From: Gelidibacter sediminis
Lineage (GTDB): Bacteria; Bacteroidota; Bacteroidia; Flavobacteriales; Flavobacteriaceae
DNA length: 64,000 bases
Assembly (NCBI RefSeq): GCF_004364975.1
Contig: NZ_SOBW01000008.1
Location: 804,610-868,609 of the forward strand
Reading direction: 5' to 3'
Shown: positions 1 to 8,481 of the stretch, piece by piece
Layout: each line of letters begins with the position of its first letter
How positions within the stretch are numbered: position 1 is the stretch's first letter
Notes under the pieces: generated by a model
What the model was told of the DNA's origin: nothing
Seen by the model: only the letters and a program-made list of their open reading frames with translations
Database searches by the model: none
Program-made: the position numbers and the translations under genes

Positions 1-113
1 TGAAGTAAATCACTAAAGATTGAGAGAGATGCAGTTGATCAGTCAACTTACTGTTTAAGCATTTAATAGGCAACGCCAGCATCATTTTTAAACAACACAC
101 ACAATTAGACACT

Positions 114-1508
114 ATGAGTACAGATAAAAAAACATTTGCTACAGTCAATCCGGCAACTGAGGAGGAGATTGCAACCTATACATATATGACCAGCGAGACT
201 GCGTTTAAAGCGGTGGAAGAGTGCCATAGCGCTTATCTCGAGTGGCGGACAAGGCCGGTTGAAGATCGAGCTAAAATTATTAAATCCATTGGAAAGGAAT
301 TAATTAACCAAAAAGATAAATTGGCAAAATTGATGACTGAAGAGATGGGGAAGCTCTTAAGGCAAGGTCATCAAGAGATAGAGCTTTGTGCTGGCATTTG
401 TGAGTTTACAGGTACTGAAGGTATTAAGTACCTTAAAGATGAGGAAAGAGATCTGGCTGAGGGCGGAAAAGGAATCATAACATACTCTCCAATAGGTGTT
501 ATATATGGTATTCAGCCTTGGAATTTCCCAACTTATCAGGTCATTAGATATTCTATAGCCAATTTATTGGCAGGAAATGGTATTTTATTAAAACATGCTA
601 AAAATGTAACTGGCTCAGCTTTGTTATTGCAAGAGATTTATAATACGGCTGGACTACCAAATGACTTGTTTAAGGTACTTATTGTAGACCATGACCTATC
701 GGACAAAATAATTGAACATGATTTGGTGCGTGGCGTAACCTTAACCGGTAGCTCTGAAGCTGGCCGAATTATCGGAAAAAAAGCAGGTGCTGTGTTAAAG
801 AAAACGGTTCTGGAATTAGGAAGTAATGATGCATATTTAGTGCTAGATGATGCTGACGTGGCATTGGCTGCAAAAACCTGTGTACAAGGTCGTATTTATA
901 ACAATGGTGAAACTTGCGTTTCAGCAAAACGTTTTATTGTGACTGAAAAAGTATACGATCAATTTCGGGACGCTTTTATTGAGGGCATGAAAGCGATAGT
1001 GACTGGAGATCCTACTGAAAAATCTTCTAAGATGGGACCATTAGCTCGAAAAGATTTACGAAAAACGCTCCATGAACAAGTAGAAGAAAGTGTGAAAAAA
1101 GGTGCCAAAATTAGTTTGGGTGGAGTAATACCCGAAGGCAAAGGATATTATTATCCAGCAACAGTTTTAGAAAACGTCACCCCAGGACAACCAGCTTATG
1201 ATGATGAATTATTTGGACCTGTAGCATCCTTAATTAAGGCCAAAGACAATGAAGACGCCATGCGAATTGCCAATGATAGTCAATTTGGATTGGGTGGGGG
1301 CATATTTTCCAATAATGAGGATAAGGCCATCCAATTGGCAAGAGAGCATTTTGACACAGGAATGGTTAACATCAACTCATTCGGATTGGCAAGGCCAAAT
1401 ATGCCATTTGGAGGTATTAAAAATTCAGGATTTGGCAGAGAACATGGCGGATTTGGGATTCGTGAGTTTGTAAATGCAAAATCCATTTATATTCCAAGAA
1501 AAGATTAA
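114..1508 (+). CDS. NAD(P)-dependent succinate-semialdehyde dehydrogenase
   Basis: An aldehyde dehydrogenase superfamily enzyme of 464 residues that probably oxidises succinate semialdehyde (or a similar short semialdehyde) to the acid with NAD(P)+ in the cytoplasm. Visible features are PWNFP in the N-terminal cofactor domain, LTGS around the Rossmann region, the general base Glu234 in LELGSND, and the catalytic Cys268 in GETCVSAKRF. The 34-residue Glu-Cys spacing and the length fit the family, closest to the YneI/Sad type. It has no signal peptide. A decayed GlcG-like gene follows 23 bases downstream. The family call is firm; the exact substrate is inferred from overall resemblance. Confidence 0.85.
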   Translation: MSTDKKTFATVNPATEEEIATYTYMTSETAFKAVEECHSAYLEWRTRPVEDRAKIIKSIGKELINQKDKLAKLMTEEMGKLLRQGHQEIELCAGICEFTGTEGIKYLKDEERDLAEGGKGIITYSPIGVIYGIQPWNFPTYQVIRYSIANLLAGNGILLKHAKNVTGSALLLQEIYNTAGLPNDLFKVLIVDHDLSDKIIEHDLVRGVTLTGSSEAGRIIGKKAGAVLKKTVLELGSNDAYLVLDDADVALAAKTCVQGRIYNNGETCVSAKRFIVTEKVYDQFRDAFIEGMKAIVTGDPTEKSSKMGPLARKDLRKTLHEQVEESVKKGAKISLGGVIPEGKGYYYPATVLENVTPGQPAYDDELFGPVASLIKAKDNEDAMRIANDSQFGLGGGIFSNNEDKAIQLAREHFDTGMVNINSFGLARPNMPFGGIKNSGFGREHGGFGIREFVNAKSIYIPRKD

Positions 1509-1531
1509 TCAATTATTTAAAATAAAATTTT

Positions 1532-1925
1532 ATGAACATTACATCAGGCAGAGGCAATCATAGTTAAGGCTAAAGAAAAAGCACAGGAAATTGATACAAA
1601 AATGAATATCTCTATAGTAGGTGTAAGTGCAAATCAGGTCGCATTTGTCCGTATGGATGGCGCATAGTTAAGGAATGCAGATATCGCCTTAAAAAAAGCT
1701 AAAACTGGAAAATTTTTTGATATGATCAATGGAGACGGTGGTAATTTGTCCCAACGTAGGACGTCACTATACACTATTGAGTATTCCAATGGCGGTTTAA
1801 TTACGTGTCCAAGAGGTATACCAAGTAAAGATCCTCAAGTACAGATAATTGATGTCATAGGAGTGAGTGAAAGTTTAGTTGAAAATGACCATATGGTTGC
1901 ATCAGCTGGTGCTTCAGCATTATAA
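1532..1925 (+). pseudogene. GlcG/HbpS-family (DUF336) gene, frameshifted and interrupted
   Basis: The frame from 1542 to 1925 reads HQAEAIIVKAKEKAQEI, then MNISIVGVSANQVAFVRMDGA, a TAG stop at 1665-1667, then LRNADIALKKAKTGKFF and further family blocks (LYTIEYSNGGLI, GIPSKD, IGVSESLVENDHMVASAGA). That order is the heme-binding GlcG/HbpS family of about 135 residues. The only plausible start, ATG at 1532 (MNIT), lies in another frame, so 2 or 5 bases appear lost just after codon 4. The TAG sits where the family usually has Trp (DGAWLGS), which suggests TGG to TAG. Two independent lesions argue for a dead gene rather than one sequencing error. A start at ATG 1722 would give only the last 67 residues. 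Confidence 0.85.
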
Positions 1926-1957
1926 GTTAAATTTAAAAAAAAAAAAAAAATAATATT

Positions 1958-2377
1958 ATGAAATTCAATAGAACAGCCAAGGCCCACTGGGAAGGTGGTG
2001 GCAAGGATGGTAAAGGAACATTAACAACGGAAAGTGGCGTGCTAAAAGAAGCTCCTTATGCCTTCAAAACACGATTTGAAGATGCGGTTGGTACCAATCC
2101 GGAGGAATTAATCGGAGCGGCCCACGCAGGTTGCTTCACAATGCAATTGAGCTTTTTTATAGTGGAGGAGGGATTTACAGCAGAAAGTTTAGATACACAA
2201 GCAAGAGTCTATTTTGAAGACGGGAGCATACCACAAATTGAATTGGATCTTAAAGGTAAAGTGCCTGGTATGGATAAAGACAAGTTTAATGAATTGGCCA
2301 CAAAGTCTAAAGAGAATTGTCCGGTATCTAAATTGTTGAATGCTGATATATCGTTAAAAACTTCTTTTGAAAGTTAA
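1958..2377 (+). CDS. osmC: OsmC-family peroxiredoxin
   Basis: A 139-residue OsmC/Ohr superfamily protein expected to reduce organic hydroperoxides with a two-cysteine thiol mechanism in the cytoplasm. The N-terminal KAHWEGGGKDGKGTL and the segment NPEELIGAAHAGC are characteristic of OsmC proper. The reactive cysteines are Cys59 (HAGC) and Cys121 (ENCPVSK). Length matches the family. The start is preceded by a run of about 16 A residues, which may spread the ribosome-binding region. It stands alone downstream of the dead GlcG-like gene and is followed by a hairpin terminator at 2526. Confidence 0.93.
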   Translation: MKFNRTAKAHWEGGGKDGKGTLTTESGVLKEAPYAFKTRFEDAVGTNPEELIGAAHAGCFTMQLSFFIVEEGFTAESLDTQARVYFEDGSIPQIELDLKGKVPGMDKDKFNELATKSKENCPVSKLLNADISLKTSFES

Positions 2378-2525
2378 GTCATCCTGATTTATCTAACATT
2401 GCATCAAGGTATTTGGATAGATTTATCTAAATTTTTATTTCTGTTAATGAAGCCAATGCCTATACAAATTTATGATTGAAATGGTCGTATTGCACTACTA
2501 AATCCATCCGATAAATAACAATTTT

Positions 2526-2553
2526 AAAAGAGGCGATGCAACGTCTCTTTTTG
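2526..2553 (+). terminator. Rho-independent terminator after osmC
   Basis: The arms AAAAGAGGCG and CGTCTCTTTT form a 10-bp stem with one G-U pair around the loop ATGCAA, followed by T residues. It lies 148 bases after the osmC stop and immediately before a promoter-like box for the next gene. Confidence 0.7.
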
Positions 2554-2561
2554 TATTTTTG
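2554..2561 (+). promoter_or_regulatory. Possible promoter -7 box for the EamA gene
   Basis: TATTTTTG matches the Bacteroidota -7 consensus TAnnTTTG and lies 37 bases before the ATG at 2598, directly behind the preceding terminator. I see no clear TTTG at the -33 position, so this is tentative. It supports the ATG at 2598 over an upstream start at 2559. Confidence 0.35.
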
Positions 2562-2597
2562 CGCATTACTTTTCGTCACTTTTCCACTTTATACCTT

Positions 2598-3521
2598 ATG
2601 AGCAGTTCAAAAAATACATTTTTAATAATACTCGCTTTTTTTTCTATTTATGTTATTTGGGGTTCTACTTATTTACTCAACAAAATTGCAGTAACAGAGC
2701 TACCACCATTTATGTTGGCTTCTATGCGATTTGTAACAGCCGGCATCCTCATTTTTATAATTGCTAAACTTATGGGAAAATCTTTAGCTATTACTAAAAG
2801 ACAGTTCCTCAATACAGTGATTGCTGGATTTTTGTTTTTAACTTTTGGTAACGGCATTGTGGTGTGGGCACTTAAATACGTAGATTCTGGGTTTGCAGCT
2901 TTGGAGATTTCTGCGCAACCGTTGGTAGTGTTGATTTTGATGCGCATATTTCAAGGAAAAAAGATTAAGGCCATGTCTCTATTAGGCGTCATTTTAGGTG
3001 TTATTGGTATTTATTTATTGGTCAGTCAAAATGAAGTGGTAAGTAAAGAAGGATCTATATTGGGGATGATCATGATTTTTGTCTGTATGGTAAGTTGGGC
3101 TGCAGGCAGTTTGTTTGTGGGTAAGGCTGATTTGCCTTCCAATTATTTCGTCAATACCGGTTATCAAATGTTTGCAGGTGGTATAATGTTAATAGTGTTC
3201 AGCTTGTTATTTGGAGAAACATGGAGTTCACCACATATTTGGAGTGAAAAAGTTCAGATGTCCATGGGATTGTTAATTGTTTTTGGCAGCATTGTGGCCT
3301 TTACCTCATTTAATTTTTTGCTCAAAAGGGTATCTCCAGAAAAGGTAGCCACTTCCACCTACGTCAACCCCATTATAGCTTTATTGTTAGGATGGTATTT
3401 CCTAAACGAGGTAATTACGACACAATCCATAATTGCAGCCATTGTTTTACTGACAGGGGTCTATTTTATCAATACAAAGAAAAAACTCGTGCTTTTTGCT
3501 CGTTTCCGTAATAGAATTTAA
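2598..3521 (+). CDS. EamA/DMT-family transporter
   Basis: A 307-residue inner-membrane protein of the drug/metabolite transporter superfamily. It has about ten hydrophobic segments arranged as two EamA repeats, with the first-helix signature IYVIWGSTYLLNKIA and ASMRFVTAG typical of amino-acid or metabolite exporters of the RhaT/YdcZ-like group. The second repeat ends with STYVNPIIALLLGWYFLNE, the usual EamA closing block. I chose the ATG at 2598 (MSSSKNTF) because the upstream in-frame start at 2559 would add 13 residues overlapping the promoter-like box. The substrate is unknown. The dehydratase gene begins 23 bases downstream and may be co-transcribed. Confidence 0.88.
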   Translation: MSSSKNTFLIILAFFSIYVIWGSTYLLNKIAVTELPPFMLASMRFVTAGILIFIIAKLMGKSLAITKRQFLNTVIAGFLFLTFGNGIVVWALKYVDSGFAALEISAQPLVVLILMRIFQGKKIKAMSLLGVILGVIGIYLLVSQNEVVSKEGSILGMIMIFVCMVSWAAGSLFVGKADLPSNYFVNTGYQMFAGGIMLIVFSLLFGETWSSPHIWSEKVQMSMGLLIVFGSIVAFTSFNFLLKRVSPEKVATSTYVNPIIALLLGWYFLNEVITTQSIIAAIVLLTGVYFINTKKKLVLFARFRNRI

Positions 3522-3544
3522 ATATCTTTAAGTTTTAAGCAGTC

Positions 3545-4483
3545 ATGGATAAACAGACTTTACATAACACAAGAGCGCGCATTTTACCCTATGTACACAA
3601 CACGCCAATATTTACATCACATTTATTGGATGATATGTCCGGTGCAAAATTGTATTTTAAATGCGAGAATTTTCAGAAAATGGGAGCCTTTAAAATGCGT
3701 GGTGCTGTTAATGCTATTTTACAATTGTCCACTGAACAGCAGGAGCGAGGGGTTGTTACACATTCTTCAGGTAATTTTGCACAAGCCTTGTCTTTGGCAG
3801 CTAAAATTTTAAATGTCCCTGCATATATAGTAATGCCAGACAATGCCCCAAAGGTTAAAAGTGAAGCAGTCGTGGGTTACGGTGGAAATATTACGTTATG
3901 CGCTGCAACCATTGCTGCTAGGGAAGCAGCCGCTGCAAAAATTGTTGCTGAAAGAGGCGCAACATTTATTCATCCTTCCAACAATTTGAACGTTATTTTA
4001 GGAAATGCTACAGTGGGAATGGAGCTCTTACAAGCTCATCCTAATTTACAGATGATTGTGTCGCCTGTTGGTGGAGGAGGATTGATAGCCGGCACTGCAT
4101 TATCTTCACATTTCTTTGGTGTGGATTGTAAAACCATTGGGGGAGAACCCAAAGTTGTGGATGATGCCTATAGATCAATGCAAACTGGTCAAATTGAAAA
4201 AAATGAAGTCAGTCATACTATTGCTGACGGATTGAGAACACAACTAGGTGATATTAATTTCCCTATCATACAGCAATACGTTGATCATATTATTTGTGTA
4301 GAAGAACAGGAAATTATCCAAGCTATGAAATTACTTTGGGAGCGCTTAAAAATAGTTGTCGAACCATCCAGTGCAGTGGCTTTTGCAGCGGTATTAAAAA
4401 ATAGAGACTATTTTAAAGATCAACACGTTGCTATTATACTTTCTGGGGGTAATGTTGATCTAGAAACTATCAAATTTTCATGA
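3545..4483 (+). CDS. PLP-dependent threonine/serine dehydratase
   Basis: A 312-residue fold-type II PLP enzyme. The lysine that forms the Schiff base is Lys50 in QKMGAFKMRGA, the SSGN substrate loop is at 74-77, the phosphate-binding GGGGL is at 176-180, and LSGGNVD is near the C-terminus. No ACT domain follows, so it resembles catabolic threonine dehydratase or serine racemase rather than feedback-regulated biosynthetic IlvA. Expected reaction: deamination of L-threonine or L-serine to 2-oxobutyrate or pyruvate; serine racemisation cannot be excluded from sequence. It sits 23 bases behind a metabolite exporter gene. Confidence 0.88.
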   Translation: MDKQTLHNTRARILPYVHNTPIFTSHLLDDMSGAKLYFKCENFQKMGAFKMRGAVNAILQLSTEQQERGVVTHSSGNFAQALSLAAKILNVPAYIVMPDNAPKVKSEAVVGYGGNITLCAATIAAREAAAAKIVAERGATFIHPSNNLNVILGNATVGMELLQAHPNLQMIVSPVGGGGLIAGTALSSHFFGVDCKTIGGEPKVVDDAYRSMQTGQIEKNEVSHTIADGLRTQLGDINFPIIQQYVDHIICVEEQEIIQAMKLLWERLKIVVEPSSAVAFAAVLKNRDYFKDQHVAIILSGGNVDLETIKFS

Positions 4484-4500
4484 GCCATCTGGTTTTTAAT

Positions 4501-4515
4501 CGTCAATAATTGACG
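4501..4515. other. Perfect 15-bp dyad after the dehydratase gene
   Basis: CGTCAATAATTGACG has two 7-bp arms around a single A. It is followed by TTTATG. It may be a weak terminator (loop TAA) or a protein-binding site; neither can be decided here. Confidence 0.35.
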
Positions 4516-4592
4516 TTTATGTAATTTGCTTACCTTTTAACGTTTAAATCAAGCGTTTATATGTTTTTTTACTTAAACATTAGTCAATCCTT

Positions 4593-4600
4593 TAATTTTG
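4593..4600 (+). promoter_or_regulatory. Possible promoter -7 box
   Basis: TAATTTTG fits TAnnTTTG and is 25 bases before the ATG at 4625. No convincing -33 TTTG was seen. Confidence 0.35.
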
Positions 4601-4624
4601 AAGTAATTAATAGGTAGTTGACAT

Positions 4625-5248
4625 ATGAAAAATCTAAATTTTATTCTCATAATGGTATTGGGGTTTACGACAGGTTTTGGAGTTAACGCACAAGAACCTG
4701 GTTCGGAAGAATCAGTTAATTATCAAGATCGTCATCCCATTTTTGATTATTCAGAAACAGTTTTGAATAGTATCGATTCAGTACCGGATTTTAATTCAAA
4801 ATCCAATCCTTTAAAAATTACTGGAACAGTATATATGAGTGATGGGATGACACCAGCCCAGAATGTTATTTTATATATTACGCAGTCAGATGAGCATGGA
4901 CAATATCAATTGAAAAATAAAGCAGATAAGCGCTATGTGTTTCATCAAGCGTGGGTAAAAACACAAGCTGATGGAAGTTATACTTTCTATACTTTTGTTC
5001 CTGGGAAAGAGCGAAGAAGTAATACTCTAAAACGTATTCATTTGGCAATTAAAACCCCAACAGGCATGGTGGTACAAGCCAATGATCTTGTTTTTGACAA
5101 TGACCCATTACTAAGAAAATCTTGCAGAAAAAAACTAGCCAAAAAGGGATTTGACTCAATACTTAAATTGGAAAAGAAGGGCAACATCTCTGTGGCCAGG
5201 AAGAATATCATTCTTGACAAGTCTGTAATGCAGATTGCACAAAATTAA
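4625..5248 (+). CDS. Secreted intradiol-dioxygenase-like protein, probably non-catalytic
   Basis: A 207-residue protein with a signal peptide (about residues 1-22, ending NAQ). The core follows the intradiol ring-cleavage dioxygenase beta-sandwich: ITGTVYMSDGMTPAQNVILYI, then AWVKTQADGSYTFYTFVPG, IHLAIKTP, and LVFDNDPLL. Known catechol dioxygenases bind Fe(III) with two Tyr and two His, the latter as HIH. Here the HIH position reads RIH, the Tyr expected just before it falls in PGKERR, and the HGY block reads VFHQAW, so at least two of the four ligands appear missing. I therefore infer an exported binding or structural relative rather than an active dioxygenase. Followed by a bidirectional terminator. 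Confidence 0.7.
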   Translation: MKNLNFILIMVLGFTTGFGVNAQEPGSEESVNYQDRHPIFDYSETVLNSIDSVPDFNSKSNPLKITGTVYMSDGMTPAQNVILYITQSDEHGQYQLKNKADKRYVFHQAWVKTQADGSYTFYTFVPGKERRSNTLKRIHLAIKTPTGMVVQANDLVFDNDPLLRKSCRKKLAKKGFDSILKLEKKGNISVARKNIILDKSVMQIAQN

Positions 5249-5280
5249 ATTGATTTCGAACGTCATTTATTTTTTGTCAT

Positions 5281-5308
5281 AAAAAAAACCCACAATTTGT
5301 GGGTTTTA
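5281..5308. terminator. Bidirectional terminator between convergent genes
   Basis: AAAACCCAC, loop AATTT, GTGGGTTTT with A and T tracts on either side. It lies between the stop at 5248 (+) and the stop at 5329 (-) and can serve both. Confidence 0.8.
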
Positions 5309-5328
5309 GTACTTTTACAAGCATTCGA

Positions 5329-5592
5329 TTAGCTTTTATTAGCTAACTCATTCACGTCAGTCTTCACATCCGATTTAACGTTTTGAGCGCTATTTTTTAA
5401 GCTGTCTAGGTTTGATTTTACTGAAGATTCAACTTCAGTGTATGTATCTTTAACCTTTTGACCTACGTCGTTAACTTTGGAATGAAGTTTATTTTTCTGT
5501 TCAGGAGATAAGTTTTTATATTTCCACCAGGCAAAAACACCTGCTCCAAGTCCTAATAAGGCCAATAACCCTTTTCCTTGCTGTCTTTTCAT
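5329..5592 (-). CDS. YtxH-like small membrane protein
   Basis: An 87-residue protein with a positively charged start, one membrane segment (about residues 9-23, GLLALLGLGAGVFAWWKY) and a long charged helical tail in which VKDTYTEVESSVK, LDSLKNSAQNVK and DVKTDVNELANK show an approximately 11-residue amphipathic rhythm. This is the layout of YtxH/general-stress envelope proteins. Its role is unknown. It is a single gene, convergent with the dioxygenase-like gene and sharing its terminator. Confidence 0.7.
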   Translation of the reverse strand: MKRQQGKGLLALLGLGAGVFAWWKYKNLSPEQKNKLHSKVNDVGQKVKDTYTEVESSVKSNLDSLKNSAQNVKSDVKTDVNELANKS

Positions 5593-5873
5593 TATTTAAG
5601 TTTTTAGTTTGATTTTGTTCTTTAAAGATAAGCTATTTTTAGATTAAAGAATAAATATTTTAATTGATTGTGAGAACTTTAATAGCTTATTAAGAAAGTT
5701 TTAAGAAGTTTATAGACATCTTATTTATTGGCCTTCACACATCGGTATCCAAACATAAAAAATAATAATATAATCTAACCAATTCAGCTAGCTTAGTAAG
5801 TTAATTTGCTTATAAAACTGAGTATAGAATTGATTATTAGGTTGTAATGTTTTAATTTAGAAAAAAACAAAAT

Positions 5874-6242
5874 ATGAAAAATGTAATTACAGTCCTAATA
5901 CTCTTATTTTCAAGTTCAATATGTGCTCAGATTCCTGATGGCGTAGATAGCCCGAGTATAAAACATGAAGCCGATAGAATAACAAATGCCTATGATAAGC
6001 ATTTAGGCCTTACGGGAATTCAATTTCCGTTGTTCAAAAATAAGGTTGCCGATTATTTGAAACTAGCCCAAAAGATCAAAAATAACAATGAGGGACGTGA
6101 GGAGTTAGATGCGTTATTAGAACTTCAGGCGAATGAAACCTTAGCCATGAGCGATATACTGACCCAAGCGCAACACAGAGTTTATAAACGACTTAAAAGT
6201 ACGATTCAGCCCTTAAAAGTTATAAAAGTAAAAGAGGATTAG
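5874..6242 (+). CDS. Small secreted helical protein of unknown function
   Basis: 122 residues with a signal peptide (residues 1-18, SSSICAQ). The mature part is helical and charged, including LGLTGIQFPLFKNKVADYL and LLELQANETLAMSDILTQAQHRVYKRL. The LGLT..Q and LTQAQ elements recall LTXXQ/Spy-like periplasmic proteins, but resemblance is weak and I do not assign the family. The gene is isolated: 281 AT-rich bases separate it from the divergent YtxH-like gene, and the next gene is convergent. Confidence 0.65.
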   Translation: MKNVITVLILLFSSSICAQIPDGVDSPSIKHEADRITNAYDKHLGLTGIQFPLFKNKVADYLKLAQKIKNNNEGREELDALLELQANETLAMSDILTQAQHRVYKRLKSTIQPLKVIKVKED

Positions 6243-6255
6243 TTGGGCAAATAAC

Positions 6256-7122
6256 TTATTTAAATTTTAATTTTACCAAATGAATGGTTGCAGGTCCGCC
6301 CGCTGATTCGTTTGAGATATAGAGATCGCCAGTGGCACTAAATGTCATTCCTTCTGGTTGTGGGAAGTTTAGTTCGTCCAATTTATAAGCCCACTTTGGT
6401 GTGCCTTGGGGGTCCATTATTAGTAATTTCGGATTTCTTCCTTCTAAAATATAAATCTCTTTGGTAGTGGGATGCACAGCAATTTCAGATGGATAGAAAG
6501 TTTTCTGAAGTTTTTTATGTCTGAAAGGTTTTAGTATATCTGAGGCCATTTCTATTTTATATGTGGGCGAATTTCTATCCATATTTTGGCTGGACAATGA
6601 AATACTGTAAATACCTTTATAATCGTCTTTTAAATCCGTGTCTTTAGGTACGGTCAACAGTGTACCTTCCTTATTTGAATAGGTAAGAGATTCTATATTG
6701 TTTGATGATTCGAAATCAGTTTGATATGAGCTTACTGATTTTTTTTCGCTATCCCAATCTTTAATTTCATAGAGCAAACCATCACTTTGCATCACGTATA
6801 AATCATTTTTATAACGAGCAATAGCTTCAAAATCGCCATGATCTGCAAATGGAATTTTCCTCGTGATTGTTTTGGTATTTAAATCATATATGTATACAAT
6901 ACCGTCTTCATCCTGTACACAAGCAATAGTTTTATTATCTAACCACACAATGCCACTAACTTCATCAAGATCTGAGGGCAGCTCCCAAGTTTTTTCTATG
7001 GTGTAATTAGCACTGCCTTTTTTCAATTCAGCGTTTGCATCATTCACTTTTGCAAATCCAATAACCGCTATTCCAATTAGAAGAGCCACAAAAAATCCTA
7101 TATAAATTGTTGATTTTTTCAT
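6256..7122 (-). CDS. SdiA-regulated-like beta-propeller protein
   Basis: 288 residues with an N-terminal membrane anchor or signal (residues 4-24). The rest reads as repeated beta-propeller blades: DLDEVSGIVWLDNKTIACVQDEDGIVYIYD, HGDFEAIARYKNDLYVMQSDG, NIESLTYSNKEGTLL, FYPSEIAVHPTTKEIYIL and QPEGMTFSATGDLYISNE (each quoted only as its own block). The repeated E-(G/A/S)-(I/L/M) at blade starts matches the SdiA-regulated family, whose biochemical role is not settled. It may be an exported phytase-like or esterase-like propeller, but I see no metal site to prove it. It lies just upstream of the two-component genes on the same strand in map order, but 84 bases beyond the kinase stop. Confidence 0.75.
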   Translation of the reverse strand: MKKSTIYIGFFVALLIGIAVIGFAKVNDANAELKKGSANYTIEKTWELPSDLDEVSGIVWLDNKTIACVQDEDGIVYIYDLNTKTITRKIPFADHGDFEAIARYKNDLYVMQSDGLLYEIKDWDSEKKSVSSYQTDFESSNNIESLTYSNKEGTLLTVPKDTDLKDDYKGIYSISLSSQNMDRNSPTYKIEMASDILKPFRHKKLQKTFYPSEIAVHPTTKEIYILEGRNPKLLIMDPQGTPKWAYKLDELNFPQPEGMTFSATGDLYISNESAGGPATIHLVKLKFK

Positions 7123-7206
7123 AATGTAAATTTCTGTGTCAAAGTTCTATTTTAAAACTGAAAAGAATTAGGAATAATTTACTAAACCTCCATATTTAAT
7201 ACAAAA

Positions 7207-8481
7207 TTAACCACCCTTTGGAAAATATAAATTGAAATAGTGCTGATCTTTGAACGAGTATAAAAGTTCGATCGCATATTTTTCTGAAATTGCCTTTGCA
7301 ATCGCAAGTCCTAATCCTGTAGATTTTTTATCAACACTAATTTTTTTGAAACGTGAAAATATCAGGTTAGTATCTAAAGCAATAGGACTACCAAAATTAC
7401 TTATCACAATTGAATTTTGATGGACTATAATGGTCACGGTATTATTCTGTGAACCATGTACAATGGCATTTTTTATCAAATTGGTCAATAATACAATGGC
7501 CAGGTCTTTATTCATTTCAAACTTTAGCCGTGCGCGATAATCAATCTTTAAATTGATGTGTTTGTGTGAAGCTAAGTCTTGAAAATCTTCGGTTATAGTG
7601 GCAATTAGTTGATTAAAATCTATGGGTTGCTCATCTATGAATTGTTTATTTTCTATTTTTGACAGTAACAGTAAGGATTTGTTTAGGCGGGTTAATCGTC
7701 CTAAATCGTCTAATATAGAAGCTAAGGTTTTGAACTCTGCCTCTGATAAATTGGTATTTTCCAAAAATAACTCCAATTTATTGATGCTAATTGCCAAAGG
7801 TGTTTGTAGTTCATGTGATGCGTTTTCAATAAAATGCTGTTGCTCTAAATACCGCGCCCTGCTTTGATCTATTAAAGTGGTGATGGATTGATTGAGTAAC
7901 TTAAACTCTTCTATCGTGGTGTCTTTTGTTTTGATCTGGTGGTTTTTTTCAATTCTAAAATTTGGCAATTGTGACATTAGACTATGAAAAGGTTTCCAAA
8001 TTTTTTTGAGCATCAAATTGTTTAATACAATAATGGTAATCATAAGCGAGAGATATAACACAATCAGATAGGTTACTAAGTCCCTAATTAAGTCATCCTC
8101 TTCTACCATAGACGTTATGAATTTTATCTTATAATACGCGTCATTATATTTCATTTTGGTTTCAAAAACTCGTACAGGTTCAAAATCTTTTTCGTTGAGC
8201 ATATACATTAAAGTGTCAGAATACCGCGTTTCAAACTTATCGTAATACTGTCTAGAAATAGGGGTAATACTGTGGTTCCATAGCTCTAGGTCCTTATGTT
8301 CCAATATTTCAGGGTTTGCTGGTAACCGCTGCAAAAGCAATACCTTTTGATTGTCCAGCCCATCATCCAGACTATCATAAATTTCATCAAGCATGGCATA
8401 ATAAAATATAAATGCCCATATTGTGATGAGTGGCACCAATAGGATGGCTAGGTATTTTGTAGTATGATTGAGTAATTTCAT
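7207..8481 (-). CDS. Sensor histidine kinase
   Basis: A 424-residue inner-membrane histidine kinase. Membrane segments lie at about 10-30 and 133-156 and enclose a ~100-residue periplasmic sensor region without a recognised domain. The phosphoacceptor is His223 in ENASHELQTPLA; the N-box holds Asn334 and Asn338 (TNLIKNAIVHG), and the G2 box is STGLGLAIA at 388-396. The start codon overlaps the regulator stop by 4 bases (ATGA), so the pair is translationally coupled. The divergent PepSY-like gene at 9346 is a likely target or partner, as in other Bacteroidota PepSY/two-component loci (inference). Confidence 0.93.
   Translation of the reverse strand: MKLLNHTTKYLAILLVPLITIWAFIFYYAMLDEIYDSLDDGLDNQKVLLLQRLPANPEILEHKDLELWNHSITPISRQYYDKFETRYSDTLMYMLNEKDFEPVRVFETKMKYNDAYYKIKFITSMVEEDDLIRDLVTYLIVLYLSLMITIIVLNNLMLKKIWKPFHSLMSQLPNFRIEKNHQIKTKDTTIEEFKLLNQSITTLIDQSRARYLEQQHFIENASHELQTPLAISINKLELFLENTNLSEAEFKTLASILDDLGRLTRLNKSLLLLSKIENKQFIDEQPIDFNQLIATITEDFQDLASHKHINLKIDYRARLKFEMNKDLAIVLLTNLIKNAIVHGSQNNTVTIIVHQNSIVISNFGSPIALDTNLIFSRFKKISVDKKSTGLGLAIAKAISEKYAIELLYSFKDQHYFNLYFPKGG

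Noticed and set aside
1-113. Possible 3' end of an upstream gene at the window start
   Set aside because: Too little sequence to show a frame; only an imperfect AGTTGA/TCAACT dyad was seen.
4501-4515. Perfect dyad considered a terminator for the dehydratase gene
   Set aside because: The loop is only three bases and the T-run weak, so I list it as a dyad of unknown role.
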